Below, piece after piece: positions 7,811 through 15,179 of a stretch of DNA of 16,236 nt. This stretch comes from Candidatus Dormiibacterota bacterium. Lineage in GTDB: Bacteria; Chloroflexota; Dormibacteria; Dormibacterales; Dormibacteraceae. Below the pieces are notes generated by a model. The model was not told the origin of the DNA. It ran no database searches and saw only the letters and a list, made by a program, of their open reading frames with translations. The stretch covers positions 1 through 16,236 of the forward strand of contig CATPBF010000080.1 in the NCBI GenBank assembly GCA_955652585.1, written 5' to 3'. Positions within the stretch are counted from its first letter, which is position 1, and every line of letters begins with the position of its first letter. Position numbers and translations under genes: made by a program.

Positions 7811-8830
7811 TCAAGGCGAAGCCTCAGAGTTCGTGGTGATTATCCGGGGCGTGATGTCGGGTGCCGCCTGGCGGTCGACGAACCGTCGCTCCGGTAGCAG
7901 TCCTTGCGGCCGGAAGCGGAGGAAGAGCACGAGCACGAGGCCGATCACCACCCCGCGCATCGCCAGCAGGACCTGCGGGTGGTGGGTGTTCAGGTCACCG
8001 AGAACCGGTATCTGGGGCAGGAACCTGGTGGATTCCTGGACCAGGACGCCCATGATCAGAACGCCCAGAGTCACACCCCGAATGTTGCCGCGGCCGCCGA
8101 CCAAAACCGCCGCGTACAGCACGATCACTTCGATCGGTGCCCAAGCCGAAGGGTTGAACGCGCTGAGGTAGGCGGCGAAGAGCGCTCCCCCGAAGCCGCC
8201 AAGGGCTGCGCCCAGGACGTAGCCCTTGAGCTTCAACCGGTAGATGTCCCGCCCGAAGGCGGCCGCCGCGCGCTCGTCCTCGCGGAGCGTGCGCAGGGCC
8301 AGACCGAAGCGGCTGCTGGATACGCGCGCCATCAAGATATAGACGAGGACGAACATGACCAGGCTGAGGCCGAGAAAGAAGTACTGATAGGAGTTGTAGT
8401 CGAGACCGAGGACGTCCCCCATCGGGTCGAAGAGCCCTGACAGACCGTTGTACCCGTTGAACAGAGGGACGAACTGGCCGGCGATCACGTACATGACGTA
8501 GACGGCGCCCAAAGTCACGATCGAGAAATAGATGCCGCGCAGATGGCGCAAAGCGATCGACCCGACGACGAGGCTGACCGCCATCGCGGTGATGACCGCG
8601 ATCACGACTGCCAGGGGATAAGGCAGCTGAAGGCCGAGGATGTACTGCGCCGGCGGCGTGGCCGAGGCCGGGCCGATGGTGAGGACCAGGGTCATGTACG
8701 CGCCCACCGCGATATAGCCGTAGTAGGCGAGGTCGAAGTCGCCAGACCAGCCCCAGATGACGTTGAGGCCGAGGGCCATGATTCCGAAGATCGCCCCCTC
8801 GGTCAGGATGGAGACGAGATATGCGGTCAT
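7811..8830 (-). CDS. livM: branched-chain-amino-acid-type ABC transporter permease LivM
   Basis: Inner-membrane permease of 339 residues with about nine to ten hydrophobic segments. The family pattern is clear: ALGLNVIWGWSGDFDLAYYG near the N-terminus, LALRTLREDERAAAAFGRD in the cytoplasmic coupling loop, and GGFGGALFAAYLSAFNPSAW followed by VLVGGRGNIRGVTLG. The end LFLRFRPQGLLPERR is typical of LivM. The start ATG overlaps the livH stop (ATGA, 8827-8830). The roughly 20-residue hydrophilic C-terminal tail is slightly longer than the minimal family form. Confidence 0.95.
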   Translation of the reverse strand: MTAYLVSILTEGAIFGIMALGLNVIWGWSGDFDLAYYGYIAVGAYMTLVLTIGPASATPPAQYILGLQLPYPLAVVIAVITAMAVSLVVGSIALRHLRGIYFSIVTLGAVYVMYVIAGQFVPLFNGYNGLSGLFDPMGDVLGLDYNSYQYFFLGLSLVMFVLVYILMARVSSSRFGLALRTLREDERAAAAFGRDIYRLKLKGYVLGAALGGFGGALFAAYLSAFNPSAWAPIEVIVLYAAVLVGGRGNIRGVTLGVLIMGVLVQESTRFLPQIPVLGDLNTHHPQVLLAMRGVVIGLVLVLFLRFRPQGLLPERRFVDRQAAPDITPRIITTNSEASP

Positions 8831-9723
8831 TCGAAGACCGTTCTCCTGGCGCTGGTGAAGAGTCCTCGCGGGCGGACCAGGATCACGATTGCCAGGATCG
8901 CGAATGCAAACGCAAGGTTGTAGCTCGCGCTGATATAGCCGCCTACAAATGGAACCGGGAGCGCGGGCAGCACCTCGAGGATGATCCCCACGATGACCGC
9001 TCCGGCCACGGTGCCCACCGCCCGGCCCAAGCCACCCGCGACCGCGGCAGTGAGCGTGATGAGGAAAAAGCCAAACCCGAAGTAGGGGGTGAACGAGCCG
9101 ACAAAAGCCGCGAGCACGAACCCCGCGTAGCCTGCGATGAGACCGGCCAGGAAGAATGTCGACGCCGCCACCCTCGTCGCGTTGATCCCGCTGACGCGGG
9201 CCAGCTCGCGATTTTGCGACACCGCGCGTAGGGCCTTGCCGAACTTCGTGCGCGAGATGATCAGGAAGAGCACGACGGTAATCGCGATTGCCGAGGCAAC
9301 GATCTCTTCATCGAGAGGAGTGAACAGGAACGGCCCAACCTGATGGGGTGCCCCGGGATCGAGCGTATAGGCGACGTTGGCCGCCCCAAAGAAGATGACC
9401 AGCGTGTTCTGGATGACGAACGACATCCCCAGCGTGGCGATGAAAATCACCGTCGGGGTGGCGCCGAATCGGATGAACGGCCCGATCAGGCTCGAGTACA
9501 TCGCCAGGGCCACGACCCCGCCCGCCAACGCCGCCGCGATCGCGGCGATGATCGCGCTCCCAGTCCTCTGGTGCGTGAGGTACGCGGCGTATGCCCCCAC
9601 GGTCAGGATCTCGCCGTGGGAGACGTTGGCGACGTTCGTCACCCCGTATTCGAGCGTGAACGCGACCGCCGACAGGGCGAGGATCGACGCCGTCACGATC
9701 CCGAACCCAAGCGTCAGCAGCAC
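8827..9723 (-). CDS. livH: branched-chain-amino-acid-type ABC transporter permease LivH
   Basis: Inner-membrane permease of 298 residues with about eight hydrophobic segments. Family hallmarks are FTLEYGVTNVANVSHGEILT near the N-terminus, KALRAVSQNRELARVSGIN in the coupling loop, LAGLIAGYAGFVLAA, and a C-terminal IVILVRPRGLF. The start is GTG at 9723, chosen because the family starts a few residues before this first hydrophobic segment. It has no Shine-Dalgarno, and the right arm of an upstream stem-loop ends one base before it. It follows the binding-protein gene by 50 bp and overlaps livM by 4 bp. Confidence 0.94.
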   Translation of the reverse strand: MLLTLGFGIVTASILALSAVAFTLEYGVTNVANVSHGEILTVGAYAAYLTHQRTGSAIIAAIAAALAGGVVALAMYSSLIGPFIRFGATPTVIFIATLGMSFVIQNTLVIFFGAANVAYTLDPGAPHQVGPFLFTPLDEEIVASAIAITVVLFLIISRTKFGKALRAVSQNRELARVSGINATRVAASTFFLAGLIAGYAGFVLAAFVGSFTPYFGFGFFLITLTAAVAGGLGRAVGTVAGAVIVGIILEVLPALPVPFVGGYISASYNLAFAFAILAIVILVRPRGLFTSARRTVFE

Positions 9724-9724
9724 A

Positions 9725-9769
9725 GCGACGGGCTCAGAGAGACCGCTCGATCAGCTAACTCTCCGTCGC
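9725..9769 (-). promoter_or_regulatory. intergenic stem-loop between the binding-protein gene and livH
   Basis: GCGACGG (9725-9731) is exactly complementary to CCGTCGC (9763-9769), giving a 7-bp outer stem. A second 4-bp stem (9736-9739 with 9759-9762) stacks inside after a one-sided 4-base bulge, leaving a 19-base loop. It fills the 50-bp gap in the operon and its 3' arm, in the message, ends one base before the livH GTG. No U-tract follows, so it is not a classic terminator. It could protect the upstream message or damp livH translation, as expected where binding protein must outnumber permease. Confidence 0.45.
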
Positions 9770-9773
9770 AAGC

Positions 9774-11042
9774 TCAGGGCGTCGCCTTGGCGAGCGCGGC
9801 CGCATCCAGAACCAGGATCTGGTCCTGCTGGCCGGTGCCGGGGTTCTGCTGGAACGCGGCATACGGCCCGAAGACGTTGTGGTACTGGTTGTAGTCAAGC
9901 GGTCCGCTGGCGCCCTCGTAGTTGATCTTGGTGCCGGCCTTGATCATCGCGTAGCAGGTCGAGTACGTGTAGCACGCTGTGCCGGGCGGGTTGGTCACGC
10001 TAATCATCGCCGCGTTGATGTCGGGTCCGAGGATGCTGTTGGCCTTGTCAATCGCCAGCGCCTGGCTGATGACCGAGTCATACGCGTAGTTGGCGTTGGC
10101 GAGCGCCGGCGTGTTGCCCAACAGCCTGTTGAACTCGTCGGTGGCCGCGCCCGAGACGGACGTGCCGTAAACGGAGATGAGGTGGTCGTGCGCCACCTGG
10201 TATCCGATGGCCTTCAAGTAGTCATCGCCACCGGTCACGTCAGTGCCGACGAACGGGATGGCCAGGTTGTCCTGCGATTGGAAGTTCCGGAAGAGCACCG
10301 CTGCAGTCGGGGCGTCGGTCTGCGTGAAGATCACGTCGGGCTTGTCAGCGATCACCTGTTGGACGGTCGTCTGGTAGGAGGTCTGCGCTGGGGAAATCGT
10401 GTAGCTCTTGACTACCGTGCCACCGAGCTTGGTAAAGGTGGCTGTGATCGGCGGAGGGAATGTCTGCGCGGCGATGTCGGCGTAGAAGACCAGGTCTGCC
10501 TTTCGGTAGCCCTTGTTGTACGCGTACAGCGCCATCGCGACGCCGAGCTGTGAGTCCGAGGGGCTGTCCCTCCACAGATACTGGTTGGGGTTCTTGTCAA
10601 ACGCGGTGCTGCCGCCCTGGAACTGGGTCGGGACCTTGGCCGAGGTCACGATCGGAGCGACGGCGTTGATCTCCTGGGTCTCGGGGCCGATGATTCCCAC
10701 CACGTTGGTGGCGGCGAGCAGCTGCCGCACCGCCACGGCGCCGTCAGCCTCATCGCACTGGGTGTCGGCGTGGCTGATCGTCAGCTGCTGGCCGAGGATG
10801 CCGCCGCCGGCGTTGATCGCTTGCATCGCCACCTGGGAGCCCTGGAGCATGGCCTGACCAAGGCTCGCGAGGCTGCCGGTAAAGCAGGACAGCACGCCCA
10901 TGTTCACCGGGCCGGTGGGGAGGTGGGACGTGGAGGTGCTGCCGCCGCCGCAGGCCGCGAGCACGAACGCCGCCCCGACGGAGCTCGCCATGGCGCGCCA
11001 GGCGCCTGCTCGTCGATCGGTATTCCCGAGGCTGACGGTCAT
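9774..11042 (-). CDS. HAAT-family ABC transporter substrate-binding lipoprotein (LivJ/LivK-like)
   Basis: Extracytoplasmic binding protein of 422 residues that delivers the substrate to LivHM. A basic N-region and hydrophobic stretch lead to a lipobox LAAC with lipid-anchored C31, followed by GGGSTSTS. The mature part has the Peripla_BP_6 pattern: VNMGVLSCFTGSLASLGQAM, the GGGILGQQLTI segment, VVGIIGPETQEINAVAPIV, and YAYDSVISQALAIDKANSI near the C-terminus. The frame is open about 90 codons upstream, but ATG at 11042 is right because GGGAGGG lies 7 nt before it and the signal peptide starts there. The ligand is not readable; the family takes amino acids, but relatives bind aromatic and dicarboxylic acids or amides. 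It is the first gene of the transporter operon. Confidence 0.93.
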   Translation of the reverse strand: MTVSLGNTDRRAGAWRAMASSVGAAFVLAACGGGSTSTSHLPTGPVNMGVLSCFTGSLASLGQAMLQGSQVAMQAINAGGGILGQQLTISHADTQCDEADGAVAVRQLLAATNVVGIIGPETQEINAVAPIVTSAKVPTQFQGGSTAFDKNPNQYLWRDSPSDSQLGVAMALYAYNKGYRKADLVFYADIAAQTFPPPITATFTKLGGTVVKSYTISPAQTSYQTTVQQVIADKPDVIFTQTDAPTAAVLFRNFQSQDNLAIPFVGTDVTGGDDYLKAIGYQVAHDHLISVYGTSVSGAATDEFNRLLGNTPALANANYAYDSVISQALAIDKANSILGPDINAAMISVTNPPGTACYTYSTCYAMIKAGTKINYEGASGPLDYNQYHNVFGPYAAFQQNPGTGQQDQILVLDAAALAKATP

Positions 11043-11049
11043 CACTCGT

Positions 11050-11056
11050 CCCTCCC
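11050..11056 (-). promoter_or_regulatory. ribosome binding site of the substrate-binding protein gene
   Basis: GGGAGGG on the minus strand, 7 nt before the ATG at 11042. It fixes the start against the longer open frame. It is the strongest Shine-Dalgarno in the transporter operon, consistent with high expression of the binding protein. Confidence 0.7.
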
Positions 11057-11088
11057 GCGCAGTCGCAAAGCTCAGCCGGCTCCGGCCG

Positions 11089-11117
11089 AGATTAGTCCAG
11101 GCCTGCCGCCCTGTCAA
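11089..11117 (-). promoter_or_regulatory. sigma70-type promoter of the transporter operon
   Basis: On the minus strand a perfect -35 TTGACA (11112-11117), a 17-bp spacer (11095-11111) and a -10 TAATCT (11089-11094). The predicted start point near 11082 gives a leader of about 40 nt before the ATG at 11042. Confidence 0.65.
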
Positions 11118-11128
11118 TGGTTGGACCA
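11118..11128. promoter_or_regulatory. FadR-like operator between the GntR regulator and the transporter operon
   Basis: TGGTTGGACCA has inverted half-sites TGGT and ACCA around three bases, close to the TGGTCNGACCA core bound by FadR and to the GT-N(0-3)-AC pattern of FCD-family regulators. It abuts the transporter -35 box directly. It also overlaps a weak plus-strand -35-like TTGGAC (11121-11126) in front of the regulator gene. The position suits autoregulation plus control of the transporter by the adjacent GntR protein. Confidence 0.55.
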
Positions 11129-11167
11129 CTAGACCTGTAGCCTGATAGACTCGGCCGCGACAGTCCA

Positions 11168-11908
11168 ATGGGCGCGCCATCCGCCGCCGCGCTCCGGCCT
11201 CTCGAGCGCAGCCGCCGTCTTTACGAGGACGTCGGCGTGCGTCTGGGCGAGTTCGTGCGGGAGTCTGGAATGTCGCCTGGGGACCAGTTCCCAGCCGAGC
11301 GCGAGCTGGCACAGCGGCTGCAGGTGAGCCGGACCTCGGTGCGCCAGTCGTTCGTGGTCCTGCAGGCGTTGGGCTTCGTCGACGTCCGCCATGGGGAGGG
11401 GGTGTTCCTGCGCCGGACCCGCGGCTTTGGGGAGTCGCTCGCGAAGCTGCTCGAGCGGCGCCGGCGGCTGCCGGAGGTGCTCGAGGCGCGTGAGGCTCTC
11501 GAGGTCAAGCTGGCGGAGCTTGCCGCCGCTCATCGTGGCCGAGCCGACCTGGACGCGATGCGAGCGGCGCTCACGCGGATGGAGGCTGAGATCGTCGCCG
11601 GCGCTTTGGGCACCGAAGGCGATGCGGCCTTCCATCACGCGATCGCGATCGCGGCCGGCAACCAGATCCTGCTGCACCTGATCGACGCCATGGCTGATGT
11701 CATCCAGGAAAGCCGCGTCGAGTCACTCAGCGAACCAGGTCGGCCGCCGCGGTCTCTCCAGGCCCACCGGCGCATCCTGGCCGCCATCGAGGCCGGCAGC
11801 AGAGAGCTTGCGGCCGAGGCGATGCGGCTGCACCTGAGAGTCGTGGCTGACGTCTCGCTGCTGAGGTGGCAGCCGGAACCCTCTGACGGTGCCGGCGCCC
11901 GGGCTTAG
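11168..11908 (+). CDS. GntR-family transcriptional regulator, FadR/FCD subfamily
   Basis: A 246-residue ligand-responsive DNA-binding protein. Residues 18-82 form the winged helix-turn-helix (GDQFPAERELAQRLQVSRTSVRQ, then LGFVDVRHGEGVFL). Residues from about 100 form an all-helical FCD effector domain whose likely metal or carboxylate ligands are D152 and H156 (GDAAFHHAI), H200 (QAHRRI) and H222 (LHLR). FCD regulators usually sense acids or acyl-CoA derivatives. The ATG at 11168 has no clear Shine-Dalgarno. The gene is divergent from the transporter operon and overlaps the next CoA-transferase frame, so it probably reads into the catabolic genes. Confidence 0.93.
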   Translation: MGAPSAAALRPLERSRRLYEDVGVRLGEFVRESGMSPGDQFPAERELAQRLQVSRTSVRQSFVVLQALGFVDVRHGEGVFLRRTRGFGESLAKLLERRRRLPEVLEAREALEVKLAELAAAHRGRADLDAMRAALTRMEAEIVAGALGTEGDAAFHHAIAIAAGNQILLHLIDAMADVIQESRVESLSEPGRPPRSLQAHRRILAAIEAGSRELAAEAMRLHLRVVADVSLLRWQPEPSDGAGARA

Positions 11909-13061
11909 CGTGCAACGCGGCGCTCCATTGCCTCTGGCGGGAATCCGCGTCCTCGACTTCACCCACGCGCTGGCCGGGCCTTACTGCACGATGATGCTCG
12001 GCGACCTCGGCGCCGACGTGGTGAAGATCGAGCCTCCGACAGGCGACCATTCGCGCCAGTGGGGCCCGCCGTTCATCGAGGGCGAGTCTTCCTACTTTCT
12101 CTCCATCAACCGCAACAAGCGCAGCGTCGTCCTCGACCTGAAGAGCCCGGTGGCCCTCGCGGTGGCGAAGGGGCTCGCCATGGCAGCCGACGTCGTGGTG
12201 GAGAACTTCAAGCCCGGCACTATGGCTCGACTGGGGCTGGATGCCGCGCAGCTCCAGGTCATCAAGCCCGCGCTGGTCTACGCGTCGATCAGCGGCTTCG
12301 GCCAGAACCAGCCGACATTGGCGGGCTATGACCAGATCGCGCAGGGAACGTCGGGCATGATGAGCGTGAACGCGGCGCCCGACGGCCCTCCGACGAAAGT
12401 TGGTGTGCCCATCGGAGACATCACGGCCGGCATGTTTGCATCGCAGGCCATCCTCGCAGCGCTGGTCGAAAGGGCCATCACCGGCAAGGGCCGTCTCATC
12501 GATGTGGCGCTCAACGATTCTCTGCTCGCGCTCTTCACCTACCAGGCCGGTCGGTACTTCGCAACGGGCGAGGTCCCCAAGCAGGAAGGCAACTACCACC
12601 CCACCATCGCCCCGTACGGCACATTCGCGGTCAGCGATGGCTTCATCAACGTCGCGGTTGCCACCGATGCGCAGTTCGCCCGGTTCTGCGAAGCGATCCG
12701 CGCTCCGGAGCTGGCAGACGATGCGCGATTCACGACCAACGCTCAGCGGCAGGCGGCGCGGCCGGACCTGGTCCACGCGATCGAAGCCCACCTCAAGGAG
12801 GACACTCGGGAGAAATGGTTGGCACGCTTCGAACAGTTCTCGATTCCCGCCGGCCCGATCCTCAATATCGAAGAGGCCTTCGCCAGCCCGCTCGCCACCG
12901 CGCGCGAAATGCGCGTGAAAATCGAGCACCCCAAGGCCGGTCGGATCAACCAGGTCGGCGCGCCCTGGAAGATCGATGACGAATCGAGCCCCATCCGGAT
13001 GCCGCCGCCGCTGCTGGGGCAGCACACGCAGGAGGTCCTGAACGAATGGCTGGACCGCTGA
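11889..13061 (+). CDS. class III (CaiB/BaiF family) CoA-transferase, first copy
   Basis: Transfers CoA from an acyl-CoA donor to a carboxylic acid via a covalent aspartyl intermediate. The 390-residue length is typical. Family landmarks are GIRVLDFTHALAGPYCTMMLGDLGADVVKIE split over residues 18-48, FLSINRNKRSVVLDLK (70-85), VVVENFKPGTM (102-112), SISGFG, and KVGVPIGD with catalytic Asp at about D177 (Frc D169 equivalent). The GTG at 11889 overlaps the regulator gene by 20 bases. An in-frame GTG at 11910 or a TTG just before PLAGIRV are equally possible starts; none has a strong Shine-Dalgarno. It overlaps the second copy by 16 bp. The substrate is not readable. Confidence 0.92.
   Translation: MPAPGLSVQRGAPLPLAGIRVLDFTHALAGPYCTMMLGDLGADVVKIEPPTGDHSRQWGPPFIEGESSYFLSINRNKRSVVLDLKSPVALAVAKGLAMAADVVVENFKPGTMARLGLDAAQLQVIKPALVYASISGFGQNQPTLAGYDQIAQGTSGMMSVNAAPDGPPTKVGVPIGDITAGMFASQAILAALVERAITGKGRLIDVALNDSLLALFTYQAGRYFATGEVPKQEGNYHPTIAPYGTFAVSDGFINVAVATDAQFARFCEAIRAPELADDARFTTNAQRQAARPDLVHAIEAHLKEDTREKWLARFEQFSIPAGPILNIEEAFASPLATAREMRVKIEHPKAGRINQVGAPWKIDDESSPIRMPPPLLGQHTQEVLNEWLDR
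13030..13035 (+). promoter_or_regulatory. ribosome binding site of the second CoA-transferase
   Basis: AGGAGG inside the end of the first CoA-transferase gene, 10 nt before the ATG at 13046. It supports that start and independent ribosome loading on the second copy despite the 16-bp overlap. Confidence 0.65.
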
Positions 13062-14239
13062 CAGGCGTGCGCGTGGTGGAGGTCGGCAACTACATGGCGG
13101 CGCCGTTCTGCGCGATGCAGCTCGCCGACCTCGGTGCGGAGGTCATCAAGGTCGAGCACCCCGACGGTGGCGACCAGGTGCGCCAGTCGGCGCCGCTGAT
13201 CGACGGGGAAGGCTCGGCTTTCATGCGTCTGAACCGGAACAAGCGGTCGATGGCTCTCGATCTGAAGACGGACCAGGGCAAAGAGATCTTCCGCAAGCTC
13301 GTGGGTACTGCGGACGTGGTGGTGGAAAACCTGCGCCCCGGGACGATGAAGGACCTTGGGCTCGACTACGAGAGCCTCGAGCGAATCAACCGCCGGCTGA
13401 TATACGTCGCGGCGTCCGGTTGGGGCCAGGACGGCCCGCTGCGCGATCAGCCCGGGATGGACATCATGGCCCAGGCCCGCTCGGGCCTCATGAGCATCAC
13501 GGGCACGCCAGGGGGCGAACCGGTAAAGGTGGGCGTGCCTGTCTGCGACCTCGTGTGCGCCCTCTACGGCGCGCTGGCGGCGGTCGCGGCGTTGTACTCG
13601 CGAGGCGTTGACGGCCAGGGTCAGTTCATAGACGTGTCCCTCCTCGAGGCAGGAGTCTCGCTCGCGATCTGGGAGGCCGGCAGCTTTTTTGCGACTGGTG
13701 AAATTCCTCAACCCTCAGGCTCCGCGCATCAGAGCGCCGCCCCCTATCAGGCTTTCCGCGCCGCGGACGGCTGGCTCACGATCGGCGCCACCACGCCGCC
13801 GAACTGGAAGGCGCTTTGCGAGGCGCTCGGCCTGCAGGACCTCCTCGAAGATGAGCGCTACGCCAGCGCAAGCCTCCGCCATCGCAACCGCGAGGCGCTG
13901 GCCTCGATGATCGAGTCGATCACGTCGACCCAGCCCACCGTGCACTGGCTGCGGGTGCTCGGCGAGGTGGGAGTGCCGTGCGCGCCGATCGAGGACTTCG
14001 GTCAGGTCTTCACCGACCCTCACCTGCTCGCCCGGAACTACTACTGGGATGCGCCCCATCGAACTGCGGGACCAGTGCGCCAGCTCGGCTCGCCTATGCG
14101 CTTTTCCCGGACTGCAGTCCGGCGCGACACCGCAGGCCCGTTGCTCGGTGAGGATTCGGCGCAACTGCTTGCGGAACTCGGCTACGGACCAGCTCAGGTC
14201 AGAGAGCTCATCGACAGGCGGGTGGTGAAAGCTTCATGA
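13046..14239 (+). CDS. class III (CaiB/BaiF family) CoA-transferase, second copy
   Basis: A 397-residue paralogue of the preceding gene with the same landmarks: GVRVVEVGNYMAAPFCAMQLADLGAEV in the first 35 residues, RLNRNKRSMALDLK (61-74), VVVENLRPGTM (91-101), AASGWGQDGPL, and KVGVPVCD with catalytic Asp at about D168. Both tandem copies keep the Asp, so each could be active alone. The tight overlap also fits a two-subunit enzyme such as BbsEF (benzylsuccinate) or SmtAB (malate). The stop overlaps the crotonase start as ATGA (14236-14239), so translation is coupled. Confidence 0.93.
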   Translation: MAGPLTGVRVVEVGNYMAAPFCAMQLADLGAEVIKVEHPDGGDQVRQSAPLIDGEGSAFMRLNRNKRSMALDLKTDQGKEIFRKLVGTADVVVENLRPGTMKDLGLDYESLERINRRLIYVAASGWGQDGPLRDQPGMDIMAQARSGLMSITGTPGGEPVKVGVPVCDLVCALYGALAAVAALYSRGVDGQGQFIDVSLLEAGVSLAIWEAGSFFATGEIPQPSGSAHQSAAPYQAFRAADGWLTIGATTPPNWKALCEALGLQDLLEDERYASASLRHRNREALASMIESITSTQPTVHWLRVLGEVGVPCAPIEDFGQVFTDPHLLARNYYWDAPHRTAGPVRQLGSPMRFSRTAVRRDTAGPLLGEDSAQLLAELGYGPAQVRELIDRRVVKAS

Positions 14240-15027
14240 ACGCGCCGGCCGACGAGCTGATCGTGGAGCGAAAGGGCGCGATCGTGTGGATCACTTTCAA
14301 CCGGCCCCAGGCGCGCAACGCTCTTACGTGGAATATGTACAGCCGGCTGGAGACCGCCTGCCACGAGACCAACGCCGATCGCACCGTGCGCGCAGTCGTG
14401 TTGACCGGCGCCGGCGGGCAGGCCTTTGTGGCCGGGACCGATATCGGTCAGTTCCGAGGTTTCAAGACAGAACAGGACGCGCTCGACTACGAGGCTCGGG
14501 GAAACGTCGTGATGCGCACGCTCGAATCTGTGCGCGTCCCCACGATCGCCGCGATCGCCGGCGCATGCACTGGGGCGGGAGCGGCAATCGCCGCGTGCTG
14601 CGACCTTCGCATCGCCTCGCCGTCGGCGCGATATGGGTTCCCAATCGCGCGCACGCTCGGCAACTGCCTGTCGATGGCCAACTACGCGCGCGCTGCCGCC
14701 CTGATCGGGTTCGCGCGATTGAAGGACCTGATCATGCGCGCGCGGCTCATGGATGCCCAGGAGATGTTGGCGTGCGGGCTCGTTTCCGAGGTGACACGTG
14801 ACGAGGATTCACTGCTTACTCGGGCGCAGTCGCTCGCGGACGAGGTCGCTTCGATGGCTCCGCTAACTCTCTGGGCCACGAAGGAGGCGCTGCGCCGGGT
14901 TCGCGACACGCTGATCCCCGAAGGCGCCGACTCCGACCTGATCGTGGCCTGCTACACATCGAAGGACTTCAAGGAAGGCGTGGAAGCCTTCATGGCCAAG
15001 CGCAAGCCGAACTGGAAGGGGGAGTAG
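14236..15027 (+). CDS. crotonase-superfamily protein lacking both canonical catalytic glutamates
   Basis: A 263-residue enoyl-CoA hydratase/isomerase-fold protein. Fold landmarks are ITFNRPQARNALTWNMY (19-35), the first oxyanion segment AFVAGTDIGQF (63-73), and the second, GACTGAGAAIAACCDLRIAS (109-128). In rat enoyl-CoA hydratase numbering, E144 aligns with A117 and E164 with I137 (YGFPIARTLGNC), so neither acid/base glutamate is present and ordinary hydratase chemistry is unlikely. Crotonase relatives with other residues act as hydrolases, decarboxylases or isomerases. The ATG is coupled to the CoA-transferase stop, so it belongs to the same operon. The CoA-thioester substrate is inferred from the fold and neighbours. 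Confidence 0.88.
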   Translation: MNAPADELIVERKGAIVWITFNRPQARNALTWNMYSRLETACHETNADRTVRAVVLTGAGGQAFVAGTDIGQFRGFKTEQDALDYEARGNVVMRTLESVRVPTIAAIAGACTGAGAAIAACCDLRIASPSARYGFPIARTLGNCLSMANYARAAALIGFARLKDLIMRARLMDAQEMLACGLVSEVTRDEDSLLTRAQSLADEVASMAPLTLWATKEALRRVRDTLIPEGADSDLIVACYTSKDFKEGVEAFMAKRKPNWKGE

Positions 15028-15064
15028 GGGGGATCCAGGCTCGCAACTTTTACCGGTCTGTCTC

Positions 15065-15094
15065 TTGACACGATGACGCGCCGCGGCGTAGCGT
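15065..15094 (+). promoter_or_regulatory. promoter of the acyl-CoA dehydrogenase gene
   Basis: A perfect -35 TTGACA (15065-15070), an 18-bp spacer and a -10 TAGCGT (15089-15094) lie in the 152-bp gap after the crotonase gene. The predicted start point near 15101 gives a leader of about 80 nt. It implies that the dehydrogenase gene can be expressed apart from the CoA-transferase operon. No terminator hairpin is evident after the crotonase stop. Confidence 0.5.
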
Positions 15095-15108
15095 CCGTGT
15101 GGCAGAAC

Positions 15109-15126
15109 GGTACGTACCAGTACCAG
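15109..15126. promoter_or_regulatory. palindrome and tandem repeat in the acyl-CoA dehydrogenase leader
   Basis: GGTACGTACC (15109-15118) is a perfect 10-bp palindrome and overlaps a tandem TACCAG-TACCAG (15115-15126). It lies just after the predicted transcription start, where a repressor could bind. Its half-sites GGT/ACC resemble those of the 11118-11128 operator, but the spacing is four bases, not three. Confidence 0.35.
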
Positions 15127-15179
15127 GACGTTGTGAAGACAGCCGCAGGCCCCGGAAGCGTTCAGAAAACAGGAGAGAG

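Noticed and set aside
11043..11312. N-terminal extension of the substrate-binding protein frame by about 90 codons
   Set aside because: It crosses the divergent promoter region and the regulator gene. The ATG at 11042 has a strong Shine-Dalgarno and is followed by a lipoprotein signal peptide.
11727..13025. Long open minus-strand frame (432 codons) opposite the first CoA-transferase
   Set aside because: It is antisense to a gene with clear family motifs, and its translation is rich in Arg, His and Asp with no recognisable domain, as expected for a high-GC shadow frame.
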